A stretch of 64,000 nt of DNA from Acidobacteriota bacterium (GTDB taxonomy: Bacteria; Acidobacteriota; Terriglobia; Acidiferrales; UBA7541), in the NCBI GenBank assembly GCA_021832085.1, contig JAKBLM010000007.1, forward strand, positions 58,355 to 122,354, in the 5' to 3' direction. The stretch's first letter is position 1. Every line of letters starts with the position of its first letter. A program made the translations under genes and the position numbers. The notes under the pieces are model-generated. The model did not search any database. It was not told the origin of the DNA and was given only the letters and a program-made list of their open reading frames with translations. Shown here in pieces: positions 7,551 to 17,110 of this stretch.

Positions 7551-9455
7551 TTACGAGCCATTGTCCAACGGCTTTGGCGCGAGGATCTGCCGCAGGTAAT
7601 CCGTCGTGCCCGGCACTCGGACAAGATGCGGGTACTTCAGTCCGCCGTCGTAATACACCGTGTAGTGCGCGGTGACGCCGTCGCCCTTCGCGGTGATCTC
7701 CAACGGCTTCTGGCTCTTCTGCGCCTGGGCGATTTCGCTTCGCAACACGCCGGTGCTGTACGGTTGGCCGTCGATGGCCACAAGTGTCATGCCCGGTGCG
7801 AGCCCGGCCTTGAAAGCCGGTCCGTTCCACAGCACGTCCTCGACCTTGCCTTGCCGATCGAGGAACAAGCCCACCGAGAACATCGCGTTGACGCCTTGGC
7901 TGCTCAGCTCGCCCTCGCCGACGTTCTCGAGCGCCTTCTGGTACCGCGAAGGCCGATCGGAATAGACCAGACGCCAGCCGCTGGCCTTGATGCCGGAGAG
8001 CAGCGGAACCTGTTGCCCCACGCCGTACAGCCAATTGTGCAGGAAGCGCGCCCAGTCGTACGGCTGGACCGCATTGAGCGCGGCGACCACGTTGTGGAAC
8101 GTGTAGGTATGGGTTGTGAAGCTGCCGTTGTCGACGCCGAAAAATCGCCGGGCAAAATCGTCAAGCGAACGCCGATCGTGGCTCAACGTCCGGATTTTCA
8201 TGTCGACCGCGAGCCACAGGAGTTCGCCTTCGCGATAGAAATCGGTTTGCCGGCGCCAGTTTGCCCATGCGCTCGGCGAGCCGTAGAGCAACTGCGCCGC
8301 CACGGTGGTGTCGATCAGCGGTCGCCACTCGCGACCGGTTCGGTGCGCCATTACCGCCGCCCGGTAGGCGACCGCCTGACGCCATGTATCCGGTGACCAC
8401 AACCCGCTTCGGGCCGTCAGCATGTCGCCGAGGTAGGTCGTCAGGCCCTCGTACACCCACAGCATCGGCGTATGTTCGGGACGCTCGAAATTGGGCTGCC
8501 ACAGCCTTGCCGGACGCATGAATTTGCCGTTCCAGGAGTGTGTGTATTCATGCGGCAGCAGCGAGGCGTCGAGCATGAAATGGTCGGCGTCGGCAAACAT
8601 CTTCGTGCCGCCGCGCGCGCGGTCGTCACTCGACTGGTGGTGCTCCAGGCCACCCGTCGAGACGTAGTCGCTCAGCGTCAGAAGGAAGTGATAGTTGTTG
8701 TAGTGATGTGAGTGAAACAGTGCCTGTGCCTGTTCGACCAGATGGCGGAAACCGGCGATTTGGGCATCGGAAATATCCAGCGCCGCCGCATTGTCGCCCA
8801 CCATGTCGAGATAGCGACGCACCGGCGAGCCGGCCGGGGTGAGATCGATCTGCCGGAAATATTCCCCGGCAATCACCGGTGAATCCACCAGCGTGTTGAG
8901 CGGCACGGGCTTGAACGTGATGCGCCCGCCGCTGTGTCCCTCCGTCGTCAGCGCGCTCGCGTAGCGCCAGCCGGCGGGGATCACCAGTGTCGGTTCGTAC
9001 ATCTGCTCCTTGGTGGGATAACCGGCCTGGTACAGCGCCACAGTGTTCCACTCGAGACCCATCAGATTCGGGGTGACCCGGTCGCGTGCCGGGAATTCGA
9101 AGCGGATGTCGATCTGGCGAACGCCCGCCGGCACCGTCAGATGGAACGTGAACATGTCCACTTCGTCGCGGAGCCATGGGATCCGTTTCCCGCCGGCCGT
9201 GATCTCCAGGCCCATCATTGTGCCGATCGGTCCGTCCGGCGCGTGATCGCCCGGAATCCATTTCGGGTAGTAAAGCGTCAGCGGTCCCGGCCTGACCGGC
9301 ATCACCTCATGCACATAGAAAATCTGTTGTTTCGGTTGGGGCAATCGCACCGTTAGCGCAACGGGGCCGGCTGGGCCTCTCGCAGCCGTCTGGCCGAAGC
9401 AAGACACCGACGCGACCAGGGCAACCGCGCCCAGAAGCAATGACCATCGTTTCAT
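7551..9455 (-). CDS. M61 family metallopeptidase (glycyl-aminopeptidase type) with PDZ domain
   Basis: A 634-residue exported peptidase. A signal peptide (MKRWSLLLGAVALVASVSC) is followed by an N-terminal beta domain, a zinc catalytic domain with HEYTH (residues 302-306) and the third ligand glutamate in WVYEGLTTYLGD (E336), and a C-terminal PDZ domain (about 490-600). This order is standard for peptidase family M61, which removes N-terminal glycine or alanine. It is a single gene between two REP clusters. Acidobacteria typically carry several M61 paralogues. Confidence 0.92.
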   Translation of the reverse strand: MKRWSLLLGAVALVASVSCFGQTAARGPAGPVALTVRLPQPKQQIFYVHEVMPVRPGPLTLYYPKWIPGDHAPDGPIGTMMGLEITAGGKRIPWLRDEVDMFTFHLTVPAGVRQIDIRFEFPARDRVTPNLMGLEWNTVALYQAGYPTKEQMYEPTLVIPAGWRYASALTTEGHSGGRITFKPVPLNTLVDSPVIAGEYFRQIDLTPAGSPVRRYLDMVGDNAAALDISDAQIAGFRHLVEQAQALFHSHHYNNYHFLLTLSDYVSTGGLEHHQSSDDRARGGTKMFADADHFMLDASLLPHEYTHSWNGKFMRPARLWQPNFERPEHTPMLWVYEGLTTYLGDMLTARSGLWSPDTWRQAVAYRAAVMAHRTGREWRPLIDTTVAAQLLYGSPSAWANWRRQTDFYREGELLWLAVDMKIRTLSHDRRSLDDFARRFFGVDNGSFTTHTYTFHNVVAALNAVQPYDWARFLHNWLYGVGQQVPLLSGIKASGWRLVYSDRPSRYQKALENVGEGELSSQGVNAMFSVGLFLDRQGKVEDVLWNGPAFKAGLAPGMTLVAIDGQPYSTGVLRSEIAQAQKSQKPLEITAKGDGVTAHYTVYYDGGLKYPHLVRVPGTTDYLRQILAPKPLDNGS

Positions 9456-9622
9456 GCGTCACACACCCTGCAGTGGAGTGCTCGACAGCACCAGGCTGCC
9501 GGCCTGCTCGCTGCTTTCTATCATCCAGGTCCAAGCCATTGTCAAGCCCAATCGCCCACTGCCCGTATCCCGGTCTTCAGGTTTTGGTTTTCGGGTTGTT
9601 TTTGTTTTCGCTTTTCAGTGTG

Positions 9623-9649
9623 CCCCTTGCTCGGTTTGTGAGCGTGGGG
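9623..9649 (+). repeat. 27-nt REP-like hairpin, copy D
   Basis: CCCCTTGCTC ... GAGCGTGGGG followed by CTTTTT. One arm differs from the consensus (CTT for CAT). Confidence 0.8.
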
Positions 9650-9764
9650 CTTTTTGTTTTTCTGCTTGACCGCGCAGGCTTCATTCCCCCAGGCCCACGG
9701 TGAAAGGGTCAGATGGCCGGATCCTGTGTTTTGGTCCCTGGTGTGCCTTTGGTTCTGCCAGGTG

Positions 9765-9791
9765 CCCCATGCTCGTTTCGCGAGCGTGGGG
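9765..9791 (+). repeat. 27-nt REP-like hairpin, copy E
   Basis: CCCCATGCTC, loop GTTTCGC, GAGCGTGGGG. The stem is kept while the loop has diverged, as expected of a selected structure. Confidence 0.8.
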
Positions 9792-9885
9792 GGCTGGGTC
9801 CTCGAGGTTTTGATTCTCCGGGCGGCGGAGTGGCCAGTCACTGGTTTTGATTTTCAGTCTGTGTTCGGTGTTGATTTTCCGGGTG

Positions 9886-9912
9886 CCCCATGCTCGGTTT
9901 GTGAGCGTGGGG
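9886..9912 (+). repeat. 27-nt REP-like hairpin, copy F
   Basis: Same sequence as copy C, again preceded by GATTTTCCGGGTG and followed by CTTTTTG. Confidence 0.85.
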
Positions 9913-10374
9913 CTTTTTGTCTTTCTGCTTGGCCGCGCAGGCTTCTTTCGCCCGCGTCCACGGTGAAACGCGTTCTGCGCAGCAGCGCATAATCAGATAT
10001 GCTGGCGCCGGCAGGCGAGCAGCCCTGATTTCGCCGAACCGCGAAAAGTCCAGATCGTCACAGTCCGCGAGAGATCCAAAATGTGACACTTGGGAAAAGT
10101 CATCCCGCTGAAAGCGCAGTACTTGCGCCATTTTCCGATTGACATTGTGTGACACTTCACGCGGCATGCGTGACGCTTGCCCGGCTTGAGGTAAGAGCGC
10201 TCGGACAGGGGAGTTTTGGTGGCGCAGCCTTCAGGCTGCGGCCCACGTGTTCCTGGCTGACCGTAAGGCTACAAGCTGAAGCTTGGGCCACTGCGTAAGG
10301 CGGCGTTCCGCGTACAAAAAAAGGCGGGTCGGAGACCCGCCCCTACAAACAGTACCAAAGGCGACGAAGTGGCG

Positions 10375-11871
10375 CTACGGTTGCGGCTTCCAGCGCAGGA
10401 TCGGTTTGCGGGCGGCGGCGACTTCGTCGAGGCGGCTGACGCGGGTGGAATGCGGAGCGGTCTTGACGACGTCGGGCTCGGTGTCGGCCTCTTCGGCGAT
10501 GGCGCGCATCGCGTCGATGAAGAGGTCGCATTCCGCTTTCGATTCCGATTCGGTGGGCTCGATCATCATCGCGCCGTGGACGATGAGCGGAAACGCGGTG
10601 GTGTAGGGATGGAATCCGTAATCGATCAGCCGCTTGGCGACGTCGATGGTGCTGACGCCGTTCTTTTTCTGCCGCGCATCGCTGAAAACGACTTCGTGCA
10701 TCGAGGGCGACTGGTAGGGCAGCTCGTAGAGGTCTTCGAGCTGCTTGCGCACGTAGTTCGCGTTGAGCACGGCGTCTTCGGTGGCCTGGCGAATGCCCGG
10801 CCCGTAGGCGAGGATGTAGGCGAGCGCGCGGACGAGTACGCCGAAGTTGCCGCCGAATGCCTTCACCCGGCCGACCGATTTCGGCCGGTCCTCGTTGAGC
10901 CGCAAGCGCCCGTCAGCGTCTTCGACCAGCTGCGGCACGGGCAGATACGGCTCGAGCCGCTTTTTCACCGCGACCGGGCCTGCGCCCGGCCCTCCGCCGC
11001 CGTGCGGCGTGGAAAAGGTCTTGTGCAGGTTGAGGTGCATCACGTCGACGCCAAGGTCGCCGGGGCGGGCGACGCCGGCGAGCGCGTTCATGTTGGCGCC
11101 GTCCATGTAGAGCAGGGCGCCGCGCTCGTGCAGCACAGCGGCGATCTCGGCCATGCGCTGCTCGAAGACGCCCAGCGTATTTGGATTCGTCAGCATCAGC
11201 GCCGCCACGTCTTCGTTCACCAGCCGCTTCAGCTCCTCAAAATCGATCTGGCCCGAGGCGTCCGAGCGGATGTTCTGTACCTGGTAGCCGGTGAGTGAGG
11301 CGCTGGCCGGATTGGTGCCGTGGGCCGAGTCGGGGATCAGGACTTTCTTCCGCGGATTGCCCTGCGTGTCCTTCAGGCAGGCGTGGATCAGGAGCAGGCC
11401 GGTGAGTTCGCCCTGAGCGCCAGCGGCCGGTTCGAGTGTGACCGCGTCCATGCCAGTGATGGCGAGCAGCGCCTTTTTCAGGTCGCGCAGGATGCGCAGG
11501 CAGCCCTGCGACAACTCGGCCGGCTGATAGGGATGCTCGGTGGCGAGCCCGTCGAGCCGCGCGACGAATTCGTTCACGCGCGGGTTGTATTTCATCGTGC
11601 AGGAGCCGAGCGGGTACATGCCGTAGTCGATCGCGTAGTTCCAGGTCGAAAGCCGGGTGAAGTGGCGGACCGTCTCGATCTCGCTGACCTCGGGAAAGCC
11701 GGCCACGTCTTCGCGGACGAGGTCGGCGCCCAGCTCCTGACGGGCGTCGGCGGCGGGCACGTCGAGTCTCGGCAGCTCCATGCCGCACTTGCCTTCGGCC
11801 GAGCGCTCGAAAATCAGGCCTTCGGATTGATTGACGTGGCGGCGGGCCTTCTTGATCTGATCGTCGGACAA
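10375..11871 (-). CDS. gcvPB: Glycine dehydrogenase (decarboxylating) subunit 2
   Basis: The PLP-binding half of the split P-protein; with GcvPA it decarboxylates glycine and loads the aminomethyl group onto lipoyl-GcvH. The PLP lysine sits in LNLHKTFSTPHGGGGPG. The start is set at TTG 11871 because GAGGAG (plus-strand 11881-11886) lies nine bases upstream, giving 498 residues and no overlap with gcvPA; a GTG at 11910 would add 13 residues and overlap it. It is the last gene of the gcvT-H-PA-PB operon. Confidence 0.93.
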   Translation of the reverse strand: MSDDQIKKARRHVNQSEGLIFERSAEGKCGMELPRLDVPAADARQELGADLVREDVAGFPEVSEIETVRHFTRLSTWNYAIDYGMYPLGSCTMKYNPRVNEFVARLDGLATEHPYQPAELSQGCLRILRDLKKALLAITGMDAVTLEPAAGAQGELTGLLLIHACLKDTQGNPRKKVLIPDSAHGTNPASASLTGYQVQNIRSDASGQIDFEELKRLVNEDVAALMLTNPNTLGVFEQRMAEIAAVLHERGALLYMDGANMNALAGVARPGDLGVDVMHLNLHKTFSTPHGGGGPGAGPVAVKKRLEPYLPVPQLVEDADGRLRLNEDRPKSVGRVKAFGGNFGVLVRALAYILAYGPGIRQATEDAVLNANYVRKQLEDLYELPYQSPSMHEVVFSDARQKKNGVSTIDVAKRLIDYGFHPYTTAFPLIVHGAMMIEPTESESKAECDLFIDAMRAIAEEADTEPDVVKTAPHSTRVSRLDEVAAARKPILRWKPQP

Positions 11872-11884
11872 GGTTTCGTTCTCC

Positions 11885-13279
11885 TCAGGACTTGCGCCCG
11901 GCCGCGCCACTCACTGCGGCGCCGGGCTCGGCGGCGGTTTCGGCGCCGAGGATGCGGGCGAGCGAAGCGGCCAGGCGGTCGATCTCCTCGCGCGTGGTCG
12001 TTTCGGTGACACACACCAGCCCGCACTTGGTCAGCTCGGGATAGAAGCGGCCGAGCGCCAGCGGGCCGATGATCTTGTCGGCCAGCAGCGCCTGGTTGAC
12101 CATGCGGACCGAGCGCGGCAGCCGAATGACGAATTCGTTGAACGCCGGAGTGGAGAAGACGCGCTCGACGCCGGGAATCGCGGTGAGTTTTTCGCGGGCG
12201 TAGCGGGCTTTGGCCACGTTCTGCTCGGCCAGTTCGCGGACGCCGCGGCGGCCGAGCAGCACGAGCTGCATCGTCATCGCCAGCGCGCAGAGCGCCTGGT
12301 TGGTGCAGATGTTCGAGGTGGCCTTTTCGCGGCGGATGTGCTGCTCGCGCGTGGCGAGCGTGAGACAGAAGCCGCGCCGGCCTTCGGCGTCGACGGTCTG
12401 GCCAGCGAGCCGGCCGGGCATCTGGCGCACGAATTTCTCGCGCGTGGCGAGCACGCCGACGAACGGGCCGCCAAAAGAGGGCGGCAGGCCGTAACTCTGG
12501 CCCTCCATTGCGACAATATCGGCCTCGGCCGGAGGTCGCAGGATGCCGAGCGAAACGGCTTCGGCGATGGCGACGATCAGCAGCGCGCCCTTGGCGTGGG
12601 CGATCTCGGCCGCTTCGGCGACCTGCTCGATCACGCCGAAGAAATTCGGCGACTGCACCACGACGGCGGCCGTGCGGTCGTCAACCGCGCCGCGCAGGGC
12701 CTGCGTGTCCAAGCCGCCGGTCGCGGCGTAGCTGAAGGAATCGATTTCGAGGCCAGCGTGCTGGGCGTAGGTTTCGAGCACCTGACGGTATTCGGGATGC
12801 AAGGACTTCGCGGCCACCAAGCGGTGGCGGCCGGTGAGCCGCTCGGCCATCAGCGCCGCCTCGGCGAGCGCGGTCGAGCCGTCGTACATCGAGGCGTTGG
12901 CGACTTCCTGGCCCGTGAGCTGGCTGACCAGCGTCTGGAACTCGAAGATCCATTGCAGAGTGCCCTGGCTGATTTCGGCCTGGTAGGGCGTGTAGGCGGT
13001 GAGAAATTCGCCACGCTGGAGCAGGGAATCGGCCACCACCGAGCGCAGATGCCGGTAGACGCCCGCGCCCAGAAACGAGGCGTAGCCGGCCGAATTTTCT
13101 CCCGCCCGCCCGCGGAAATAGTCGATCACCTCGGATTCGGCCATCGGCCCCGGCAGCGCCAACGGCTCGCTCAGCCGGAATTTCTCGGGAATCGAGCCGA
13201 AGAGGTCTTCGATGGATTTCGCGCCGATCGCCTCGAGCATCGCCCGGCGCTCGGCGTCGCTTTTCGGGAGGTAGCGCAT
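11885..13279 (-). CDS. gcvPA: Glycine dehydrogenase (decarboxylating) subunit 1
   Basis: The 464-residue N-terminal half of the split P-protein, beginning [19 protein letters not shown] and carrying the [13 protein letters not shown] and [14 protein letters not shown] blocks that are diagnostic for GcvPA. Its ATG overlaps the gcvH stop (ATGA, 13276-13279 region), indicating translational coupling. The split, two-subunit P-protein is known from Gram-positives, archaea and acidobacteria; E. coli has a single fused GcvP. Confidence 0.95.
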   Translation of the reverse strand: MRYLPKSDAERRAMLEAIGAKSIEDLFGSIPEKFRLSEPLALPGPMAESEVIDYFRGRAGENSAGYASFLGAGVYRHLRSVVADSLLQRGEFLTAYTPYQAEISQGTLQWIFEFQTLVSQLTGQEVANASMYDGSTALAEAALMAERLTGRHRLVAAKSLHPEYRQVLETYAQHAGLEIDSFSYAATGGLDTQALRGAVDDRTAAVVVQSPNFFGVIEQVAEAAEIAHAKGALLIVAIAEAVSLGILRPPAEADIVAMEGQSYGLPPSFGGPFVGVLATREKFVRQMPGRLAGQTVDAEGRRGFCLTLATREQHIRREKATSNICTNQALCALAMTMQLVLLGRRGVRELAEQNVAKARYAREKLTAIPGVERVFSTPAFNEFVIRLPRSVRMVNQALLADKIIGPLALGRFYPELTKCGLVCVTETTTREEIDRLAASLARILGAETAAEPGAAVSGAAGRKS

Positions 13280-13680
13280 CAGGCGGAGGCTTCCTTCTGC
13301 TGCTCGGCGACGTAAGCCTCGTAGGCGGCGGCGTCCATCAGCGCGGCCAGATCCTTGGCCGCGTTGGTGGTGCGGAGCCGGGCGAGCCAGGCAGCGCCGT
13401 GGGCGTCCTGGTTTACTTTTTCGGGGTGGTCGGCAAGCTCGGTATTGACCTCGGTGACTTCGCCGCTGACCGGGCTGAAGACCTCGCTGACCGATTTCAC
13501 CGATTCGACGGTGCCGAAGGCCTGGCCGGCTTCGACCTTGGTGCCGGTGGCGGGCAATTCGACGTAGACGATGTCGCCCAGTTCGTGCTGGGCGTAATCG
13601 GTGATGCCGACGGTGGCGACGTCACCTTCGAGCTTTACCCATTCGTGTTCCTTGGTGTAACGGAAATCTTTCGGATACAT
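13279..13680 (-). CDS. gcvH: Glycine cleavage system H protein
   Basis: A 133-residue lipoyl carrier that shuttles the aminomethyl intermediate between P and T proteins. The lipoylated lysine is K62 in [12 protein letters not shown]. Length and the N-terminal [11 protein letters not shown] are canonical. It lies 223 bases downstream of gcvT and overlaps gcvPA by four bases. Confidence 0.96.
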   Translation of the reverse strand: MYPKDFRYTKEHEWVKLEGDVATVGITDYAQHELGDIVYVELPATGTKVEAGQAFGTVESVKSVSEVFSPVSGEVTEVNTELADHPEKVNQDAHGAAWLARLRTTNAAKDLAALMDAAAYEAYVAEQQKEASA

Positions 13681-13903
13681 CGTTTGCCTCGGTGTGTTCG
13701 TTTTTAGAATGCTTCTTCGTGGCTGCCAAGGCAGGGGAAGCCGGCCCTGCCAAACCTTATATCTTCACGCGGGCACGAGCCGGGCGCCAGTTTTCCTTGC
13801 CCGGAGGCTTGCCCCTTCGAAGCCAGATGGCGCACCGGCCACGGCAACGATTCCTTCCCCGCTGGAAAGCTGCGCGTGCGGAAGCCGGGTTTGCGGGAAG
13901 CGG

Positions 13904-15025
13904 CTAGCGCGGACGCTTGTAAAACGGGAGCGGTACCACGCGGGCGCGCGCCTGATGGCTTCGAATGCCGATTTTCACTTCCGTTCCCGGCTCGGCCAGC
14001 GACGGCGGGACGTAGGCCATCGCAATATTTCTCTTCAAAAAGGGCGCCGGACCGCCGCTGGTGACGTGGCCGACGGGCTCCGGTCCGTCCGCCGGATCGA
14101 AAACCGGATATTCCTCGCGAGCGATCAATTTGTCGATCATGTCCAGGCCCACCAGCTTTCGCGTGAGCCCGGCCTCCTTTTGCCGCACGATCACGTCTCG
14201 GCCGAGAAAATCGCCCTTGTCGAGTTTGGTGATCCAGCCCAAGCCGGCTTCGAGGGGGGTGGTCGAATCGTCGATCTCGTGGCCGTAGAGGCACATCGAG
14301 GCTTCCATGCGGAGGGTATTGCGCGCGCCCAGGCCGCATGGAATTAAGCCCTCGGGTTTGCCAGCCTCGAGCAGGCGGTTCCAGAGCTTTTCGGAATGCT
14401 CGGGCGAGAAATAGAGTTCCACGCCATCTTCGCCGGTGTAGCCGGTGCGGGCGACCAGGCAATCGACGCCGTCGACCTGGCCCAGGGCGAAATGGTAATA
14501 GCGGATCGGCGCCAGTTCGAGCTTGGTGAATCGCTGGACGATGCCGAGCGCGCGCGGGCCCTGAATGGCGAGTTGGGTGTAGCGCGGGCCGGCGTTTTCC
14601 AGTTCGGCGCCGAAGCGGTTGTGGCGGACGAAATGCTCGAAATCCTTGTCCTGATTCGAGGCGTTGACGCAGAGGAAATAGTGGGTGTCGGAGCGCTTGT
14701 GCACCAGCAGGTCGTCGACGAAGCCGCCGCGCTCGTTCATCAGCCCGGAATATTGCGCCTGGCCGACGGTGAGCTTGGCCGCGTTGTTGCACGTAACCCA
14801 CTGGACCAGATCGAGCGCATGCGGCCCGCGGACCTCGATTTCGCCCATGTGGCTGACGTCGAAGATGCCGGCTGCCGTGCGGACGGCCATGTGCTCGGCG
14901 GTGATGCCGGAATACTCCACCGGCATGTCCCAGCCGCCGAAATTGACCATTTTGGCGCCCATGCGGCGATGGACGGCGTTCAGAGCGGTTTTGCGAAGTG
15001 TTTCTTTCGTTCCAGGAGTGGTCAC
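13904..15025 (-). CDS. gcvT: Glycine cleavage system T protein (aminomethyltransferase)
   Basis: A 373-residue folate enzyme that releases ammonia and passes the methylene group to tetrahydrofolate. Characteristic blocks are MVNFGGWDMPVEYSGI, IFDVSHMGEIEV, YTGEDGVELYF and GLGARNTLRMEA. The frame is open to 15109, but the GTG at 15025 gives the usual GcvT start (TKETLRKTALNAVHRRMGAK) and lies about 30 bases after a good promoter. First gene of the gcv operon; gcvL (lipoamide dehydrogenase) is not here. Confidence 0.95.
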   Translation of the reverse strand: MTTPGTKETLRKTALNAVHRRMGAKMVNFGGWDMPVEYSGITAEHMAVRTAAGIFDVSHMGEIEVRGPHALDLVQWVTCNNAAKLTVGQAQYSGLMNERGGFVDDLLVHKRSDTHYFLCVNASNQDKDFEHFVRHNRFGAELENAGPRYTQLAIQGPRALGIVQRFTKLELAPIRYYHFALGQVDGVDCLVARTGYTGEDGVELYFSPEHSEKLWNRLLEAGKPEGLIPCGLGARNTLRMEASMCLYGHEIDDSTTPLEAGLGWITKLDKGDFLGRDVIVRQKEAGLTRKLVGLDMIDKLIAREEYPVFDPADGPEPVGHVTSGGPAPFLKRNIAMAYVPPSLAEPGTEVKIGIRSHQARARVVPLPFYKRPR

Positions 15026-15062
15026 AGAAGCCCTGCGTTTGGTGGATTCAAGAAGAAACCGA

Positions 15063-15091
15063 AACGTAGCATGCGCACCCCGGCATGTCAA
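15063..15091 (-). promoter_or_regulatory. Promoter of the gcv operon
   Basis: On the minus strand TTGACA (15086-15091), 17-base spacer, TACGTT (15063-15068). The predicted start is about 30 bases before the gcvT GTG, leaving no room for a glycine riboswitch. Confidence 0.65.
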
Positions 15092-15110
15092 GGATAGTGG
15101 CAGGCCCAAG

Positions 15111-15596
15111 TTAGTTCGGAGTCGGGGACTCGGTCCCCGTGTGCGGCCCCTTCGTGCTCTTCTGCCCGGTGGTGCGGGCGGGGGTGAGGCCGATCAGCAG
15201 GACGCCGAGGGTGATGAGCGCGGTGCCGGTCCAGCGGCTGGTCGGCACGACTTCGCCGAGCAGCAGCCAGCCGAAGAAAACTGTGATGATGTAAGCCGAG
15301 GACGCCGCGGGATTCACGTAGCTGTAGTCCGCCCAGGAAAGCAGGACCATGAACGCCAGGCCGGAAACGATGCAGCAGGCGATGCCCAGCCACACGTAGG
15401 CGTTGGAGACAAAGCCGCGGAATTCCCGTAACAGGACGACCGGATCGAGTGTGGCGCGAATCACGTCGTGCCTCATGCCGACGCGGAGAAAGACGCTGCC
15501 GAGGGAACCGGTCATGACCATGACAAAGAGGAAAATCACGGTCTTCGGTTCCACGTGCCTCAACAGACGGCGGACGGGCAAGTCGACCGTTTCCAT
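15111..15596 (-). CDS. Small DMT/EamA-like membrane protein
   Basis: A 161-residue protein with four hydrophobic helices (about residues 18-40, 66-90, 92-116 and 121-140) ending in a hydrophilic tail. The pattern NPAASSAYIITVFFGWLLLGE followed by RWTGTALITLGVLLIGL matches the second half of EamA transporters and small multidrug-resistance proteins. Four-helix members act as dimers; the substrate is unknown. It is upstream of gcvT on the same strand but separated by the gcv promoter. Confidence 0.75.
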   Translation of the reverse strand: METVDLPVRRLLRHVEPKTVIFLFVMVMTGSLGSVFLRVGMRHDVIRATLDPVVLLREFRGFVSNAYVWLGIACCIVSGLAFMVLLSWADYSYVNPAASSAYIITVFFGWLLLGEVVPTSRWTGTALITLGVLLIGLTPARTTGQKSTKGPHTGTESPTPN

Positions 15597-15680
15597 TGGC
15601 GCCTATCTTAGCCCCCTTGGTCCGGGAGCGGCCGCAAAAACAGCGGCGGCAACGAGGGAGGGCGGGGCGCCGCGCCGAGG

Positions 15681-16229
15681 TCAGCGCAGATGAAAGAAGA
15701 AAAAGTGAAAGCTGAGGCGGCCGAGGGCGATGCCGATAATCGTACCGGCGAGCACGTCGCTGAGAAAATGCATGCCCAAAAAGATGCGCGAGGCGGCGAT
15801 CAGTACCGCCGTGGCCACCAGCACGAGCAGCAGCGGGGGATAGAACGGCCCGATCGAGAGCGCAATGGCAAAGGCGGTGATCGTGTGGCCGGAGGGGAAG
15901 GAATAGCGGTCAGGCGGCGCGATCGAGGACCAGCAGTGGGGCACGATTTCGAAGGGGCGCTTCCGCTTGCTGGTGTGCTTCAGGCTGCAAAAGATGAGAA
16001 TGCCGGCCCCGGCGGCCGCTGCCCCGGCCGAGATGGCGATGAAGCGGTCCTGGCCGCCAAAGAGCAACAGGGCCATGCCGAGCGCCCACCAGAGCCAGCC
16101 GTCGCCCATGCGTGTGGCGGCCACCATGAGGTAGCGGAAGGGACGGGGCGCGAGCCAGCGGTGCACACGGCGCATGAGGCCGTAATCACCAGCCTCCAAC
16201 TGTCGCCAAACTACTCGCGCTACGGTCAT
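15681..16229 (-). CDS. PAP2-family membrane phosphatase
   Basis: A 182-residue membrane protein with the three PAP2 phosphatase signatures: K-x6-RP (KHTSKRKRP), PSGH (in YSFPSGHT) and SR-x5-H-x3-D (SRIFLGMHFLSD). These enzymes dephosphorylate phosphatidate, undecaprenyl diphosphate or related lipids at the membrane. Its ATG overlaps the stop of the PHP gene (ATGA), so the pair is coupled. The specific lipid substrate is not determinable. Confidence 0.88.
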   Translation of the reverse strand: MTVARVVWRQLEAGDYGLMRRVHRWLAPRPFRYLMVAATRMGDGWLWWALGMALLLFGGQDRFIAISAGAAAAGAGILIFCSLKHTSKRKRPFEIVPHCWSSIAPPDRYSFPSGHTITAFAIALSIGPFYPPLLLVLVATAVLIAASRIFLGMHFLSDVLAGTIIGIALGRLSFHFFFFHLR

Positions 16230-17110
16230 GCCTCCTCGCCCATAATTGACGGCGCCGCAATCCGGAAAGGACGCTGCCGTTCTTTATACTCCTTGACGGC
16301 GCGGGATGCCCAGAGGTGGCCGAAGGCAACTTCCCTCCCGTAGTTTACCAGTGTCACGGCCGGAATCGCGAACATTAACGGCACGAGAATTGCCTTCCAT
16401 GTTCTTTCCCGCACTGCCCGGGAGGCGAGCAGCAGCACCTCGCGGGTGAGTGTGGCGTAGCTGCCGGAGCGACCGCCGACCCGGCTGCGGCCGGCGCGCA
16501 ATCCAGCAAAGAACTCCTCTTTCGATCGAGCCCCGGGTACCTGGGTGTAGGCGCTTGCGGCCGAGGCCGGCGTGTGGGCGTCGCTGCCACCGACGGCCGG
16601 CTTGCGCCAGAGCCGGGCCAGGTGATCGGCGCGGCTGTTGAGGCCAGCGAGCAACTGGCCGTTGAGGGTTTCGACGGCCGGGAAATAGTTCTCGAACCAG
16701 GCGAAATCTTCGCGGCTGCGCGGGCCGGTGAGGCTGGAGAAGACGTGGTTGATGCTGAAGAAGATGCGGCGCTCGGTCAGGTAGATGAGCAGCGCCACCA
16801 GGTCGTCGCGACGCCGCTGGATCTGGGCGTGCTGGCGCTCGGTGATGTCGTAGACACCGACGTGAATCGTGGTGCCAGCGGGCATGCGGCAGGTGACCTC
16901 TTCGCTGAGGAAAACGTCGGGGTACTGGAGAAGCCGTGCGGCGCCTTCGACCGAGTCGTGATCAGTGATCGTGACTAGGTTCATGCCGCGGCGATGCAGC
17001 AGGTGGTAGAGCTGTTCGGGATCGCTGTAGCATTCACGGGAAAGCCGGTTCAACACGGGAGATTGGCAGGGCCCGGAGTGCCAGGAGTGGAGGTGCAAAT
17101 CGCACTTCAC
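16226..17110 (-). CDS. PHP-domain metal-dependent phosphoesterase with C-terminal membrane helix
   Basis: A 294-residue protein starting MKCDLHLHSWHSG, the HxH metal site of the PHP superfamily, with TDHDS and GGSDAHTP as later metal motifs. A hydrophobic helix near residues 245-265 (ILVPLMFAIPAVTLVNYG) may anchor it. Its position upstream of and coupled to PAP2, and divergent from a glycolipid glycosyltransferase, suggests a role in envelope lipid or sugar-phosphate metabolism. That role is inference. Confidence 0.82.
   Translation of the reverse strand: MKCDLHLHSWHSGPCQSPVLNRLSRECYSDPEQLYHLLHRRGMNLVTITDHDSVEGAARLLQYPDVFLSEEVTCRMPAGTTIHVGVYDITERQHAQIQRRRDDLVALLIYLTERRIFFSINHVFSSLTGPRSREDFAWFENYFPAVETLNGQLLAGLNSRADHLARLWRKPAVGGSDAHTPASAASAYTQVPGARSKEEFFAGLRAGRSRVGGRSGSYATLTREVLLLASRAVRERTWKAILVPLMFAIPAVTLVNYGREVAFGHLWASRAVKEYKERQRPFRIAAPSIMGEEA

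Larger units (their letters stand above)
9456..10374. repeat. Gene-free 0.9-kb region with REP copies D-F, other palindromes and possible IS remnant
   Basis: Three 27-nt hairpins (9623-9649, 9765-9791, 9886-9912) alternate with GATTTTC-type heads. Two GTGACACTT direct copies (10083-10091, 10149-10157) look like an insertion-sequence end. Further palindromes are CGCAGCC-TTCA-GGCTGCG (10223-10240), CAAGCT-GA-AGCTTG (10272-10285) and GGCGGGTC-GGA-GACCCGCC with CTAC (10323-10346). Open frames here are translations of the repeats and no real gene is supported. Confidence 0.75.

Noticed and set aside
6410..9912. Hairpin series as a CRISPR array
   Set aside because: Copies are irregularly spaced, occur in both orientations and flank a RAYT gene, with no cas genes in the window.
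9838..10167. Minus-strand frame of about 109 codons
   Set aside because: Its C-terminal half (KKPHAHKPSMGHPENQ) is the translation of the REP hairpin, which recurs in unrelated frames at other copies.
15026..15110. Glycine riboswitch before gcvT
   Set aside because: The gap is 85 bases and already holds the -35 and -10 boxes; no riboswitch core is visible.
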